Source: JBDWFY01 sp965275915 | GTDB taxonomy: Bacteria; Pseudomonadota; Alphaproteobacteria; Rhizobiales; Stappiaceae | DNA: 64,000 bases | Direction of reading: 5' to 3' | Assembly (NCBI GenBank): GCA_965275915.1 | Contig: CBDHYI010000008.1 | Location: 1,533,689 to 1,597,688 of the forward strand | Part shown: positions 27,652 to 35,866 of the stretch, one piece after another | Numbering within the stretch: position 1 is the stretch's first letter | How the letters are laid out: the number at the start of each line of letters is the position of its first letter | Notes under the pieces: generated by a model | Database searches by the model: none | What the model was told of the DNA's origin: nothing | The model's input: only the letters and a program-made list of their open reading frames with translations | Translations under genes and position numbers: made by a program

Positions 27652-28554
27652 AACGACTCGCAATCATATTGTCGAACCAATCGAAATGCAAGTTAAGGTT
27701 GCATATCGATATTGGGATACCCTTGGTCACCCGCGTGTTGGATACAACCTTTGTGCGAATTCGTATCCACGCGCCGCGCGGGGCCACGGCCGCTTGAAAC
27801 GGTGTGGTTCGCTAAAGGGAACATTGAAAGCGTATTTTGCGGCCAAAAACAGTCGTGCCGTGGACTAAATCAAGTCAAAGCGGATCAGCATACAGTGCTC
27901 CAAAACCGCACACTGATCCGCTCCGGCCATGAGTGACTGTGGGTGGAAGTTGGGCGCACTCACGGCTGGGCACCGATGGTCTGGTGATCTGGCTCTGGGA
28001 GCCGCGGGGAAACTACAAAAGATTCGCCCGCCAGTCTTTGGCGCGGAGTGTCTATCTCATTGGCGCAGCGTCTCACGGATTACAATTGCAGGCTGACTCA
28101 AGAACCCGGTGCCGGAGCGGCCGTGATTCGCATCATCCGTGCCCGAAGCCTGTTTCGTTGCTCTCTGCCTGTGAGCATCCCGATGAGAGGCCCATGCAAC
28201 ACGTCGATCTGGCGAGACGTATAGCCAATAAATTTGAGACGAAAAGCCAAAGACTGCCCCATAGTAAACGTAATACTGTTACAGCACAACCAACGCGGAT
28301 AGAACCGCGTGGTGCGGGCTGGTTCTTGTGAGCCGCCCGTTCGCGGGGGAAACCTCCGCTTGCAACACTGTTTTTGATGAGGCCAACACAACGGCAAGGT
28401 GTGTTGAACTCGTAATCAAAGACAATAGAGCACTTAGCGGGACCCGTCACAGCACGAACCCGCGTCGACAAAGTCTCTTTGCACGGACCCATTGCCCGAA
28501 CTGAGGGTGTGAGTGCCTGGTAATAGAAAGGTGCTCAATTAGGGCTGTATATAT
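27652..28554. other. Long intergenic region between two AraC-type genes
   Basis: About 900 bases without a convincing gene; the open frames here have no family look. It holds the first copy of a 43-base repeat at 28214-28256 whose partner lies before the autotransporter gene, and it is the likely control region for both regulators. Confidence 0.5.
28214..28256 (+). repeat. 43-base repeat, copy A (before the AraC gene)
   Basis: Aligns with 29697-29739: the first 27 bases agree at 23 positions (GAGAC, ATAGCC, ATAA, TTTGAGAC blocks) and the ends share GACTG. Copies lie 300 bases before the AraC gene and 215 bases before the autotransporter gene, so this may be a shared regulatory site. Confidence 0.5.
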
Positions 28555-29643
28555 ATGGCGGGCTTGGCAATGAGCAGTGGCGTGCGTTGCGACTCTATTC
28601 CAACGATCACGTTCGATTCCGGGGGCTATCGTGTTTCAGAAAAGCTTGATGCGATCAATGATTTTATCCGCAATCTTTATAGATATTCTCCGCTGAATGC
28701 GGACGATGGGGCCGATCGCAGACCGCGCAGCGCTGAATTGACGCTGCAGGCCTGGAAGCTGGGCTGTATCGCGGCGGCCAAATTCACCCATTCCCCTGTG
28801 GTCGCGGATTCGTCAGGCAATGTCGATCCGGAATTTCGTGGTGACGTCATCTTACGTATTCTGCGGAGCGGACAGATGAGAATCCGCAGCACAGGTTTCG
28901 AAACCAGGATGGTGCCCGGGCAGGTCTATCTGTTTCAGGCAGAGAATACGATCTACTCCCGTGAACCCGGGTCGTCGATTTTGTTGCGCATCCCCGGTGA
29001 GGCTGTTGGGTACGATCCATCCCGCCATGGCAGTGTCCTGTGTTTTGACGGTCATGATTGGGGCGCGCGCGTTGTCTGCTCTGCACTTGAAGATCTGTTC
29101 CGCTCTTTGCCCACAATGACGCTGGCCGAGGCGCAACTGGCGGGCCCAATGATCTGCGATCTTGTGCGTCATCTCCTCCACTCTGCCCGCCTCGGCGAAG
29201 CGGAGCACGAGGTGTGGCGGACGGCTCGCGCGCAGGCAATGCGGTCTTACGTGCTTGATAATCTCAAAAACCCCGATGTCGGAACGTCGCACCTGCAAGT
29301 CCAGTTCAACACTTCCCGGGCGACGGTCTACCGGGCTTTTGAAGGGGAGGGCGGGGTCAGCAACTTTGTCAGAAAAGAACGGCTCAAGGCGATCGATCGC
29401 GATCTTCGGCTTATGACGCCGAGATATGGTCGCGTGCGGCAGATTGCCGAAACTTACGGATTCACCGATCAGAGCGCATTCACCAAGGCGTTCAAGCGTT
29501 TATACGGTGTTCGGCCGAGCGAAGTCATCGGCGCGAACCGGAGCGTCGGCAATGCCCGCCGAGAAACCGGCAAACGGCGTCTGGATGAACTGCCGAACCT
29601 GGCCTCTTTCTGGACCGACCCGGTCGGTGTAACCGGGTGCTGA
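28555..29643 (+). CDS. AraC-family transcription regulator
   Basis: A 362-residue regulator of the same build as the gene at 26596. The C-terminal HTH pair is TSHLQVQFNTSRATVYRAF and IAETYGFTDQSAFTKAFKRLYGVRPSEV. The N-terminal half (VILRILRSGQMRIRSTGFET, then GQVYLFQ) is a cupin-like effector/dimer domain. Start ATG 28555 lacks a clear ribosome site; ATG 28570 is an alternative. Position and shared repeats suggest it controls the autotransporter gene just downstream (inference). Confidence 0.78.
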   Translation: MAGLAMSSGVRCDSIPTITFDSGGYRVSEKLDAINDFIRNLYRYSPLNADDGADRRPRSAELTLQAWKLGCIAAAKFTHSPVVADSSGNVDPEFRGDVILRILRSGQMRIRSTGFETRMVPGQVYLFQAENTIYSREPGSSILLRIPGEAVGYDPSRHGSVLCFDGHDWGARVVCSALEDLFRSLPTMTLAEAQLAGPMICDLVRHLLHSARLGEAEHEVWRTARAQAMRSYVLDNLKNPDVGTSHLQVQFNTSRATVYRAFEGEGGVSNFVRKERLKAIDRDLRLMTPRYGRVRQIAETYGFTDQSAFTKAFKRLYGVRPSEVIGANRSVGNARRETGKRRLDELPNLASFWTDPVGVTGC

Positions 29644-29696
29644 TCTATCTCTGGTTGTGAAGCCTTTTGAGAACACCTGATGAACAGATGGCGGGT

Positions 29697-29739
29697 GAGA
29701 TGCATAGCCGATAATTTTGAGACTGGGCTCGAACGACTG
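29697..29739 (+). repeat. 43-base repeat, copy B (before the autotransporter gene)
   Basis: Partner of 28214-28256 in direct orientation. It lies in the 270-base gap between the AraC stop and the autotransporter start, where a promoter is expected. Confidence 0.5.
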
Positions 29740-29913
29740 TTTCGTGATTCCAGGTTACCTGTTGGCACATGTTGATTTTTTGAGACTCTCCATGTCTTCA
29801 ATGGGATGGTGCCCGTCCGAAAGAATAGCGACGGTCGTCGTGCGTGCGCCCCGATTTCCTGAAAACTCTTCTTTTGACACAACAGCTCGGGACAATGACG
29901 CGTGGCGACATCC

Positions 29914-30426
29914 ATGACATCCAGCCGCAGGCGGGCGTTGCTTTACGCATCGGCGGGCTCGACCCTTGCACTTATGCTTTTGGCCGCCGAGCAGCCCGTG
30001 CAGGCGCAAGTCCCTACTTGCGGCGTCAGCCAAACCCATGCCTGTGTTGTCCCAAAGGGTGAGACGGTTACAGGGGGCGTGCAAGCATACCGTGGCGGCT
30101 CAACAGTTGATGTTCAAGGCACTGTGACCGGCTCCGTTGCGACCTGGGGAGGCTTTTCGCCAATAACGATCACGGGCACAGTCGGCGCGAATGTTTTTAC
30201 GGCGGGGGTCGGGTCGCCGGTAACGAACTCGGGAACCGTCGGCGCAAGTATTACAACGCGGGAAGCCAATGCGCCAATAATGAACTCGGGAATTGTCGGC
30301 GGCAGACTTGACACGGAAAATTCAAAGATTGTCAATTCCGACCGTGTCGGCACTTGGTGAAATCTCTAACCTCTACGATCCTGCCGAATGCTGGAACTAC
30401 CTTAAAAACACCGGACATGTCTCAAA
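29914..30426 (+). pseudogene. Autotransporter passenger start, truncated by an IS
   Basis: From ATG 29914 a signal peptide (RRRALLYASAGSTLALMLLA, ending near VQA) is followed by short repeats of the form TGTVGANVFTAG, NSGTVGASITT, NSGIVGGRLDT, NSDRVGT, the style of autotransporter beta-helix passengers. The frame stops at 30360. A one-base shift would continue LTSTILPNAGTTLKTPD to the IS701 copy at 30427. The passenger body and beta-barrel are missing. Confidence 0.65.
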
Positions 30427-30430
30427 CTAG

Positions 30431-31709
30431 CACTACTTTGGCATATTTTTTCAAAGATGGATTTTCCGCAATGTGGGCAGTTCATTGGTGGAGGTTTGTG
30501 AATGATTTTCAGGATTTCTGTTCGGACGGCTGGCAAGGTTGGTTGGGGCGGCGGCCCCGCGGCTCTTTTTTCCCCCTCCCGCTTGTTGAAGGCGCCGAGA
30601 TTGCAAGAAGGCATAGGCGATCATCGTCATTAACGCGTGTCGGTGCAGGCCGGCCCATGATCGCCCTTCAAAGTGATCCAGACCGAGTTCCTCTTTGAGC
30701 TGTTGATGTGCCTGTTCGCAGATCCAGCGTGCTTTGATAGCGCTGGCAAGCTGCTTGAGTGAAGTTTCAGCAGGAAGGTTGGAGAGATAGTATTTGCGCT
30801 TTCCGGTCGAGCGATGCTCGCCGATGACCCAGACCTCTTCTCCCGGCAAATGTTGGGCGCCCATGTCGCGGATGCGCTGAGGCGGGCCGTCTGCTATCCG
30901 GACCCGCACAGCAGCAAAGCGTGCCGAGAGGGCTCCCTTGGTGCCGCGTCGCCAACTGACCTTCCTCCACTTTGCTGTCTCCAACATCGCCTGCGCTGTA
31001 ATCGACTGTGTATCGGGAATGTGCCGTTGACGCGGACGGCAGCAGGGAAGATCATCTTCACATCAGCGGGATAAACCTTTTGCTTGAACGGGATGCCAAC
31101 CGCCCAGGTCAGGCCGCGTGCGCTCAGCGCTTGCCGGAAAGGAGCGCTCAAGCCATATCCGGCATCGGCAAGGACGCAACCAAAACGCCCGCCTGCCGCA
31201 CGAACCCGGTCAATTTCCGCCAAAGCGATCTCGGGCTTGGTCCTGTAGGCACGATTGTCATCAGGAACTCTGGCACGATCAAGCCGGGCGGTATCGGAGA
31301 TCCAGCTCTCCGGCAGAAAGAGCTGCAATCCAACCATGACCGGCACTTCATTCGAAGCGAGCGTCACGGACACCAGCGTCTGGCAGTTCGCCCGTTTGCC
31401 CAATGCCGAAGCATATTGCGGGGCCACGCCGACCGAGTGGTTCCCCTTCTTGGGAAGAGCGGTGTCATCGATAATCAGCCAGGCATCGTGCCCGCCAACC
31501 TGTCTGTCTGCTTCGCCGAGCAATGCCGCTTCAAGGGGAGCGGCATCCCAAGCACTGCTCGTAATGAAATGATGCAACTGATCATAACTGACTGCCTCCA
31601 CCCGCTCCGCCATCGGCTGAATGCTCTTGCGATCTCCTGGACCGATCAAGCCCGCGATGTAAACGGGGCACATCCGGGCGCGTGTCTTGTGACGAATGGA
31701 CGCTAAAAA
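30431..31709 (-). mobile_element. IS701-type insertion sequence, copy 2 (3' part)
   Basis: Near-identical to copy 1 but reversed. The 3' inverted repeat CACTACTTTGGCA is at 30431, next to CTAG (30427-30430). The element is broken at 31709 by the IS66. Its 5' piece is at 34854-35002 on the far side and differs more from copy 1, so the two halves may not come from one ancestral copy. Confidence 0.85.
30451..31709 (-). pseudogene. IS701-family transposase, copy 2, inactivated
   Basis: It reads like copy 1 from SIRHKTRARMCPVYIAG to the CPHC extension, but with two lesions. One of two tandem 10-base units (GCCGTCCGCG, present twice in copy 1 near 23032-23051) is lost, shifting the frame after KMIFPAAVR. 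The N-terminal codons are cut off by the IS66 insertion at 31710. The two remaining frames are 31673-30894 and 30987-30451. Confidence 0.85.
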
Positions 31710-31736
31710 GTAAGCGTCCGGTGATGCTTTCTTTGG

Positions 31737-32393
31737 TCAGTTAAGGCCGCAGCATTTTTTGTATTTCTTACCCGATCCACATGGACAAGGATTGTTCCGA
31801 CCAACTTTGGTTTTCGGCCCCGCATACGTATCCGGGTTTTGCAGCTTGAGCCTTGCGTGATGCAGGACCTCGATTTGGGACGGGATGATATCAGCCGCGA
31901 TGTTTTCCAATTCCTCGTCAATGTCCTCCGGCTTCACACCTGGTTCAGTTGCAATTTTGATGAGACGGGCAATGACGAATAAGGCGTTCTGCAAATCTTC
32001 GCTAGGATCTGTTTCGTAGATCATCCAGGCGGCGTCCTGCAATTGCATTGCCTGATGGAACCCTTCCACCCACAGTTCCCACATGGCGCTGCCGTCTGTG
32101 TCGATGTTGTAGATCGGGCTGTAGCGCCTCTGGTTCAGTTGCCGGATGATGTCGTTGTAGTGCCCCATGATAAGGTCGAGAATGTCCTGGGCGTGCTTTT
32201 CGTTCTTGAAGTCAGGGGCTTCTTCGCCCCAGATCAATGGCAACCATTCGCTTGGGGCAATGAGATCGGGACAGACAATGACGCCGGCAAGGAAGCCATC
32301 GAGTTCGCTCAGCAGCATGGCGTCCTCATCGACCGCCTCGTTGTGCAGGAATGCGTCCAGCTTTTGCAGTCGTCTGGAGAGTTTGCCTGTCAT
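31737..32393 (-). CDS. YecA/UPF0149 protein with SEC-C zinc motif, IS66 passenger
   Basis: A 218-residue protein with the UPF0149 fold in residues 1-170 (MLLSELDGFLAGVIVCPD, WLPLIWGEE) and a C-terminal SEC-C motif NPCPCGSGKKYKKCCG, the same zinc hook that ends SecA. ATG 32393 overlaps the tnpC stop in ATGA, so it is translated with the transposase. It lies inside the IS66 ends and so moves with it. Its role in transposition is unknown; it might bind the ribosome or SecB-like partners as other SEC-C proteins do (speculative). Confidence 0.85.
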   Translation of the reverse strand: MTGKLSRRLQKLDAFLHNEAVDEDAMLLSELDGFLAGVIVCPDLIAPSEWLPLIWGEEAPDFKNEKHAQDILDLIMGHYNDIIRQLNQRRYSPIYNIDTDGSAMWELWVEGFHQAMQLQDAAWMIYETDPSEDLQNALFVIARLIKIATEPGVKPEDIDEELENIAADIIPSQIEVLHHARLKLQNPDTYAGPKTKVGRNNPCPCGSGKKYKKCCGLN

Positions 32394-33970
32394 TTGCAGC
32401 ACCACGGCAGGAGTTCGTCGATCCGGCTGATCGGATGGTCAGCGATGCGGGTCAGCACATCGCGCAAATAGGTTTCCGGATCGAGGTCATTGAGTTTGGC
32501 GGTCTCGATCAGCGACAGGATGCCGGCGGCCCGTTCCCCGCCCTTGTCCGATCCGGCAAACAGCCAGTTTTTGCGTCCAAGGGCGATCGGACGGATGGAG
32601 CGCTCCGCCGCGTTGTTGTCGATCTCTACGGTACCGTCCTCGATAAAGCACCCAAGGGCTTGCCAGCGGTTCAGGGCATAGCGGATCGCCACCGCCGTGC
32701 CAGATTTTCCGGACACTTCGCTCTGACGGGCCTTCAGCCAATGGTGCAATGCCTCAAGCATCGGTTTGCTCTCGGACTGACGGAGTTTCAGACGCTCCTC
32801 AGGCGGTGATCCCCGGATGGCCTTTTCGATATCGTACAGCGCCCCGATCCGTTGCAAAGCTTCCTTGGCAATCGGCGCCGGACCGTTCCCCGTCAGATCG
32901 AAGAACTTGCGTCGCACATGAGCCATGCAGGCCGCTTCCAGAACCCTTGGCGTTTCTTGTAGCTGCTTCTCCCCGTAGAGTTCCCTGAATCCGGCATAGC
33001 CGTCGGCATGGAGAACGCCCTGGAAGGCCTTCAGATGGTCGCGCGGATGGTCGCCTTTCCGATCCGGACTGTAGAAGTAGCAGACCGCCGGCGGCGTATT
33101 GGAACCATAGGGCCGTCCATCGCGGACATAAGTCCACAACCTGCCGGTCTTCGTCTTGCCCTTGCCCGGGTGAAGCACCGGAACCGGCGTATCGTCTCCA
33201 TGCAAACGATCACCAGCAAGGACATAATCTCGCAGTGCCTCGATCAACGGCGCCATCAACGCGCTCGCCTTTCCGACCCAATCGGCCATGGTCGAGCGGG
33301 CAAGCTCAACACCTTCTCGCGCGTAAATCTCCGACTGCCGGTAGAGCGGCAGGTGATCACAATATTTGGCCGTCAGCACATGCGCGACCAGGCCCGGACC
33401 GGGCTTGCCGCGCTCGACCGGCAGCGACGGCATTGCTGCGGTGATCTCCTTGTCGCAACCCTTGCACACAAAGCGCGGCTGGACATGACGCACAACCCGG
33501 AAGGATGCGGGCACGTAATCCAGAACCTCGGTGACACCCGTTCCGCTTTTGAGGAAGTCACGGCCGCCACAGCATGGACAGGAACGTTCACCCAGATCGT
33601 GGACGATCTCGTGACGCGGCAGATGGTTCGGTAGCGGTTGACGCACCGGCTTGGCTTTCGGCGGTTCGCTGCGACTGGCCGAAGACGCGGGAGCCGTTTC
33701 AGCCTCCACCGCCTCGATCTCCTCCAGCGCCAGCTCCAGCTGCTCGATGCTGCGTTCAATTCTTTCAGATGACTTTCCGAAGCGCGCCCGGCGCAAAACT
33801 GCCAACTGCTCTTTCAGCTTGTCGATCAGGCTGTCACGCACCTGAAGTTGCCCGCTCTGCCTGGCCAATTCCTCCGCCTGCCGGGCACACAGCGCACGCA
33901 AGGCATCAATGTCGTCGGGAAGACTGGAAACAGCGGAACTCATGGCCAAATCCTTAGCTGATTTGCCCAT
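32390..33970 (-). CDS. tnpC: IS66 transposase TnpC
   Basis: A 526-residue transposase. Order of parts: a leucine-zipper-like LARQSGQLQVRDSLIDKLKEQL near residue 40, the zinc-finger region ERSCPCCGGRDFLKSG, a second zinc pair CKGCDKE, the DDE core beginning GDRLHGDDTPVPVL and containing DGYAGFREL, and the C-terminal DNNAAERSIRPIALGRKNWLFAGSDKGGERAA with the catalytic glutamate. It appears complete. ATG 33943 is an alternative start. Confidence 0.93.
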   Translation of the reverse strand: MGKSAKDLAMSSAVSSLPDDIDALRALCARQAEELARQSGQLQVRDSLIDKLKEQLAVLRRARFGKSSERIERSIEQLELALEEIEAVEAETAPASSASRSEPPKAKPVRQPLPNHLPRHEIVHDLGERSCPCCGGRDFLKSGTGVTEVLDYVPASFRVVRHVQPRFVCKGCDKEITAAMPSLPVERGKPGPGLVAHVLTAKYCDHLPLYRQSEIYAREGVELARSTMADWVGKASALMAPLIEALRDYVLAGDRLHGDDTPVPVLHPGKGKTKTGRLWTYVRDGRPYGSNTPPAVCYFYSPDRKGDHPRDHLKAFQGVLHADGYAGFRELYGEKQLQETPRVLEAACMAHVRRKFFDLTGNGPAPIAKEALQRIGALYDIEKAIRGSPPEERLKLRQSESKPMLEALHHWLKARQSEVSGKSGTAVAIRYALNRWQALGCFIEDGTVEIDNNAAERSIRPIALGRKNWLFAGSDKGGERAAGILSLIETAKLNDLDPETYLRDVLTRIADHPISRIDELLPWCCK

Positions 33971-34005
33971 GACCGGCCAACCTTATCCTCATGGAAAAGC
34001 CAGCA

Positions 34006-34353
34006 TTATCCGGCTCTCGCAGGCGGCGCTGTCCAGGTCGGGCGCCGCCAGTCAATGCCTTCCCATAACATTGCCAGTTGCGCCGCCGTCAGCCGCGCCG
34101 TGCCATCAGCAACCGACGGCCAGGGAAAACGGCTACGCTCCAGAACCTTGTAATAAAGACAAAAGCCTTGGCCGTCCCAATAAAGCAGTTTGACCCGGTC
34201 GCCGCGCCGCCCCCGGAAGGAGAATACCGCGCCCGACGCTGGCTTGTGACGCAGAACCTCCTGCACCAAGGCCGACAGTCCGGATATCCCCTTGCGCATA
34301 TCCGTCGCCCCGCAGGCAAGGTAAACCCGCACATTCGACCCCGGAGCGATCAT
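34006..34353 (-). CDS. tnpB: IS66 accessory protein TnpB
   Basis: A 115-residue protein with the IS66 Orf2 signature VYLACGATDMRKGISGLSAL and the RRGDRVKLLYWDGQGFCLYYKVLERSRFPWP block. It is needed for transposition of many IS66 members. Its ATG overlaps the tnpA stop in ATGA, so they are coupled. Confidence 0.93.
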   Translation of the reverse strand: MIAPGSNVRVYLACGATDMRKGISGLSALVQEVLRHKPASGAVFSFRGRRGDRVKLLYWDGQGFCLYYKVLERSRFPWPSVADGTARLTAAQLAMLWEGIDWRRPTWTAPPARAG

Positions 34354-34760
34354 GCCTCTTCCACCGAGCGGATCAGTTCTTGCAGCAGCGCGGGTTCCAG
34401 ATCAGCCGCCACCTTCAGCACCCGTCCGCCCTTGCAACGGATCTCGATCCGCCCGATCCGCGCAGCCTTCTTCGAAGCCGGTTTCCGGGCGGCTTCTTCT
34501 TCCGGGGCCTCACCAGATGTCTCCGCTGCACTTTCCACCAGCGTCACAGGCAGAAAACACGGCTCCTGCAAAAGCTTCCCTCGGTCTTCAGCAAACTTGC
34601 GGCGCCACGCGTAAATCTGCTGCGGCACAACATCATGCCGCCGAGCCACGTCCGCAACCGTCAGCCCGCTGGTCGCGACTTCTTCAAGAATAGCAAGCTT
34701 CTGATCATCCGACCAAATACGGCGCCGTTCCCGGCCCGTCAAAATCTCAACCCGACCCAT
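34350..34760 (-). CDS. tnpA: IS66 accessory protein TnpA
   Basis: A 136-residue protein with an IS3/IS66-type helix-turn-helix: RRRIWSDDQKLAILEEVATSG, then ADVARRHDVVPQQIYAWRRKF. The second half is a linker rich in Glu/Ala and a C-terminal beta segment. It starts the tnpABC operon inside the IS66. Confidence 0.9.
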   Translation of the reverse strand: MGRVEILTGRERRRIWSDDQKLAILEEVATSGLTVADVARRHDVVPQQIYAWRRKFAEDRGKLLQEPCFLPVTLVESAAETSGEAPEEEAARKPASKKAARIGRIEIRCKGGRVLKVAADLEPALLQELIRSVEEA

Positions 34761-34853
34761 CGATCACCTTCGTTACGGAATTAATGACGTATCCAATTAC
34801 GTAACTTCAACCGAAGACCCAAAATCGAAAAGGAAGCCTCACCGGACGCTTAC

Positions 34854-35002
34854 CCAAGGCCGGCGCCAACCAACGTTCAAGATCACCTTGCCAATTCTCA
34901 TCCATGACCGGCACCTCCAAAGGCCGGCCTCCTATGAATCACCGAAAACAGTCCCTGGGAACCCTCAAAAAACAAAACTCACAAAAAGCCGCCAAAGTAG
35001 CA
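34854..35002 (-). mobile_element. IS701-type insertion sequence, copy 2 (5' end piece)
   Basis: The complement matches the left end of copy 1 through the ATGGATGAGAATTGG start of the transposase and the upstream GTTTTTTGAGGGTTCCC stretch. It has several differences, including at the outermost bases (TGCTACTTTGGC instead of CACTACTTTGGC). It ends at CTA where the next IS begins. Confidence 0.75.
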
Positions 35003-35425
35003 CTAGGTAGCGGACTCATAAGCCTCGCACCAAATCCGTACGACGGCGAGTTTGATGAAAGCGAGGAAAGCATCTGATGTTTTATCGTACCTTGTGGCGA
35101 TGCGTCGGAATGACTTCTTGATGCGCCCGATGAAGCGCTCGACCTTGTTGCGCTGGCGGTAGAGTTCACGGTCGAATGGCAGTGGGATTTTTCGGCCGGC
35201 TTTGGAGGGGATGACCGCTTCGGCCCCACGTTCCCAGATCAGGTTGCGGATGTGGTTGGCATCGTAGGCCTTGTCCGCCTGACCCGGCTGCACCTCATCC
35301 AGCAACAACGGCGCGACCGGGCCATCATGGGCCTGTCCCGGTGTTAGGCGAACCTTCAACGGCAGACCCCATTCATTGACAAGAACGTGGATTTTCGTGG
35401 TCAAACCGCCGCGTGAACGACCCAT
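35003..35425 (-). CDS. IS427-type transposase, C-terminal frame (element B)
   Basis: Second part: GRSRGGLTTKIHVLVNEWGL, KAYDANHIRNLIWERG with the second aspartate, and RNKVERFIGRIKKSFRRIATRYDK with the glutamate. The stop codon TAG is not inside the element: it is the CTA of the target site read on the minus strand (35003-35005). Confidence 0.88.
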   Translation of the reverse strand: MGRSRGGLTTKIHVLVNEWGLPLKVRLTPGQAHDGPVAPLLLDEVQPGQADKAYDANHIRNLIWERGAEAVIPSKAGRKIPLPFDRELYRQRNKVERFIGRIKKSFRRIATRYDKTSDAFLAFIKLAVVRIWCEAYESAT

Positions 35426-35842
35426 GCATCGTCGAGGATCGTTTTTTCAGCGTCGCCCCTGAATGATGCACCCGCACGCTCGTGCCATCGATCATCACAA
35501 CATCACCATTATGGGCGTCCACCACCGCATCCATGATCCGGTCCCAGATACCGGTCCGGGTCCAGCGGCGAAACCGGTTATAGACCGTCGTGTATGGACC
35601 GTATCGCGCAGGCAGGTCGCGCCAGGGGCAGCCCGTGCGCAGGATGTAGAAGATGCCATTCAGGACCTGCCGGTCATCCCGTCGCTTAACACCACGCGCC
35701 TTGTCGGGAAGAATTGGTTGAATGAACTGCCACTCCAGCTCCGTGAGGTCATATCGCGACATGTTCTGCTCTCCGACTGAAATCTGGTCGCAAGGGAATC
35801 ACAAGTCGCTGATATTGAAAACTGTTTTATGAGTTCACTACC
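35006..35842 (-). mobile_element. IS5-family (IS427-type) element B
   Basis: The ends are GGTAGCGGACTCATAA at 35006 and the complement of GGTAGTGAACTCATAAAA ending at 35842, with TA on both sides (35004-35005 and 35843-35844). It is inserted exactly in the CTAR site that closes the IS701-type copy 2. The transposase is in two overlapping frames. Confidence 0.85.
35373..35762 (-). CDS. IS427-type transposase, N-terminal frame (element B)
   Basis: The first part of an IS5-family transposase: YDLTELEWQFIQPILPDKARG, GCPWRDLPARYGPYTTVYNRFRRW, and VVMIDGTSVRVHHSGA with the first catalytic aspartate. It overlaps the second frame by about 50 bases; elements of this group join the two by -1 frameshifting at an A-rich run (GAAAAAAC here). 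Confidence 0.88.
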   Translation of the reverse strand: MSRYDLTELEWQFIQPILPDKARGVKRRDDRQVLNGIFYILRTGCPWRDLPARYGPYTTVYNRFRRWTRTGIWDRIMDAVVDAHNGDVVMIDGTSVRVHHSGATLKKRSSTMHGSFTRRFDHENPRSCQ

Positions 35843-35866
35843 TAATCTCGAAACGCTTTAGATGGC

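Larger units (their letters stand above)
31710..34853 (-). mobile_element. IS66-family element with passenger gene
   Basis: Bounded by matching ends GTAAGCGTCCGGTGA at 31710 and its complement ending at 34853. It carries tnpA, tnpB and tnpC plus a YecA/SEC-C gene. IS66 normally duplicates 8 target bases, but the flanks here (GCTAAAAA on the left, CCAAGGCC on the right) do not match. Both flanks are IS701 sequence. Confidence 0.88.

Noticed and set aside
27933..28331. A 132-residue open frame between the AraC genes
   Set aside because: Composition is Arg/Ser/Pro-rich with no structure or family motif, and it covers the 43-base repeat; probably non-coding.
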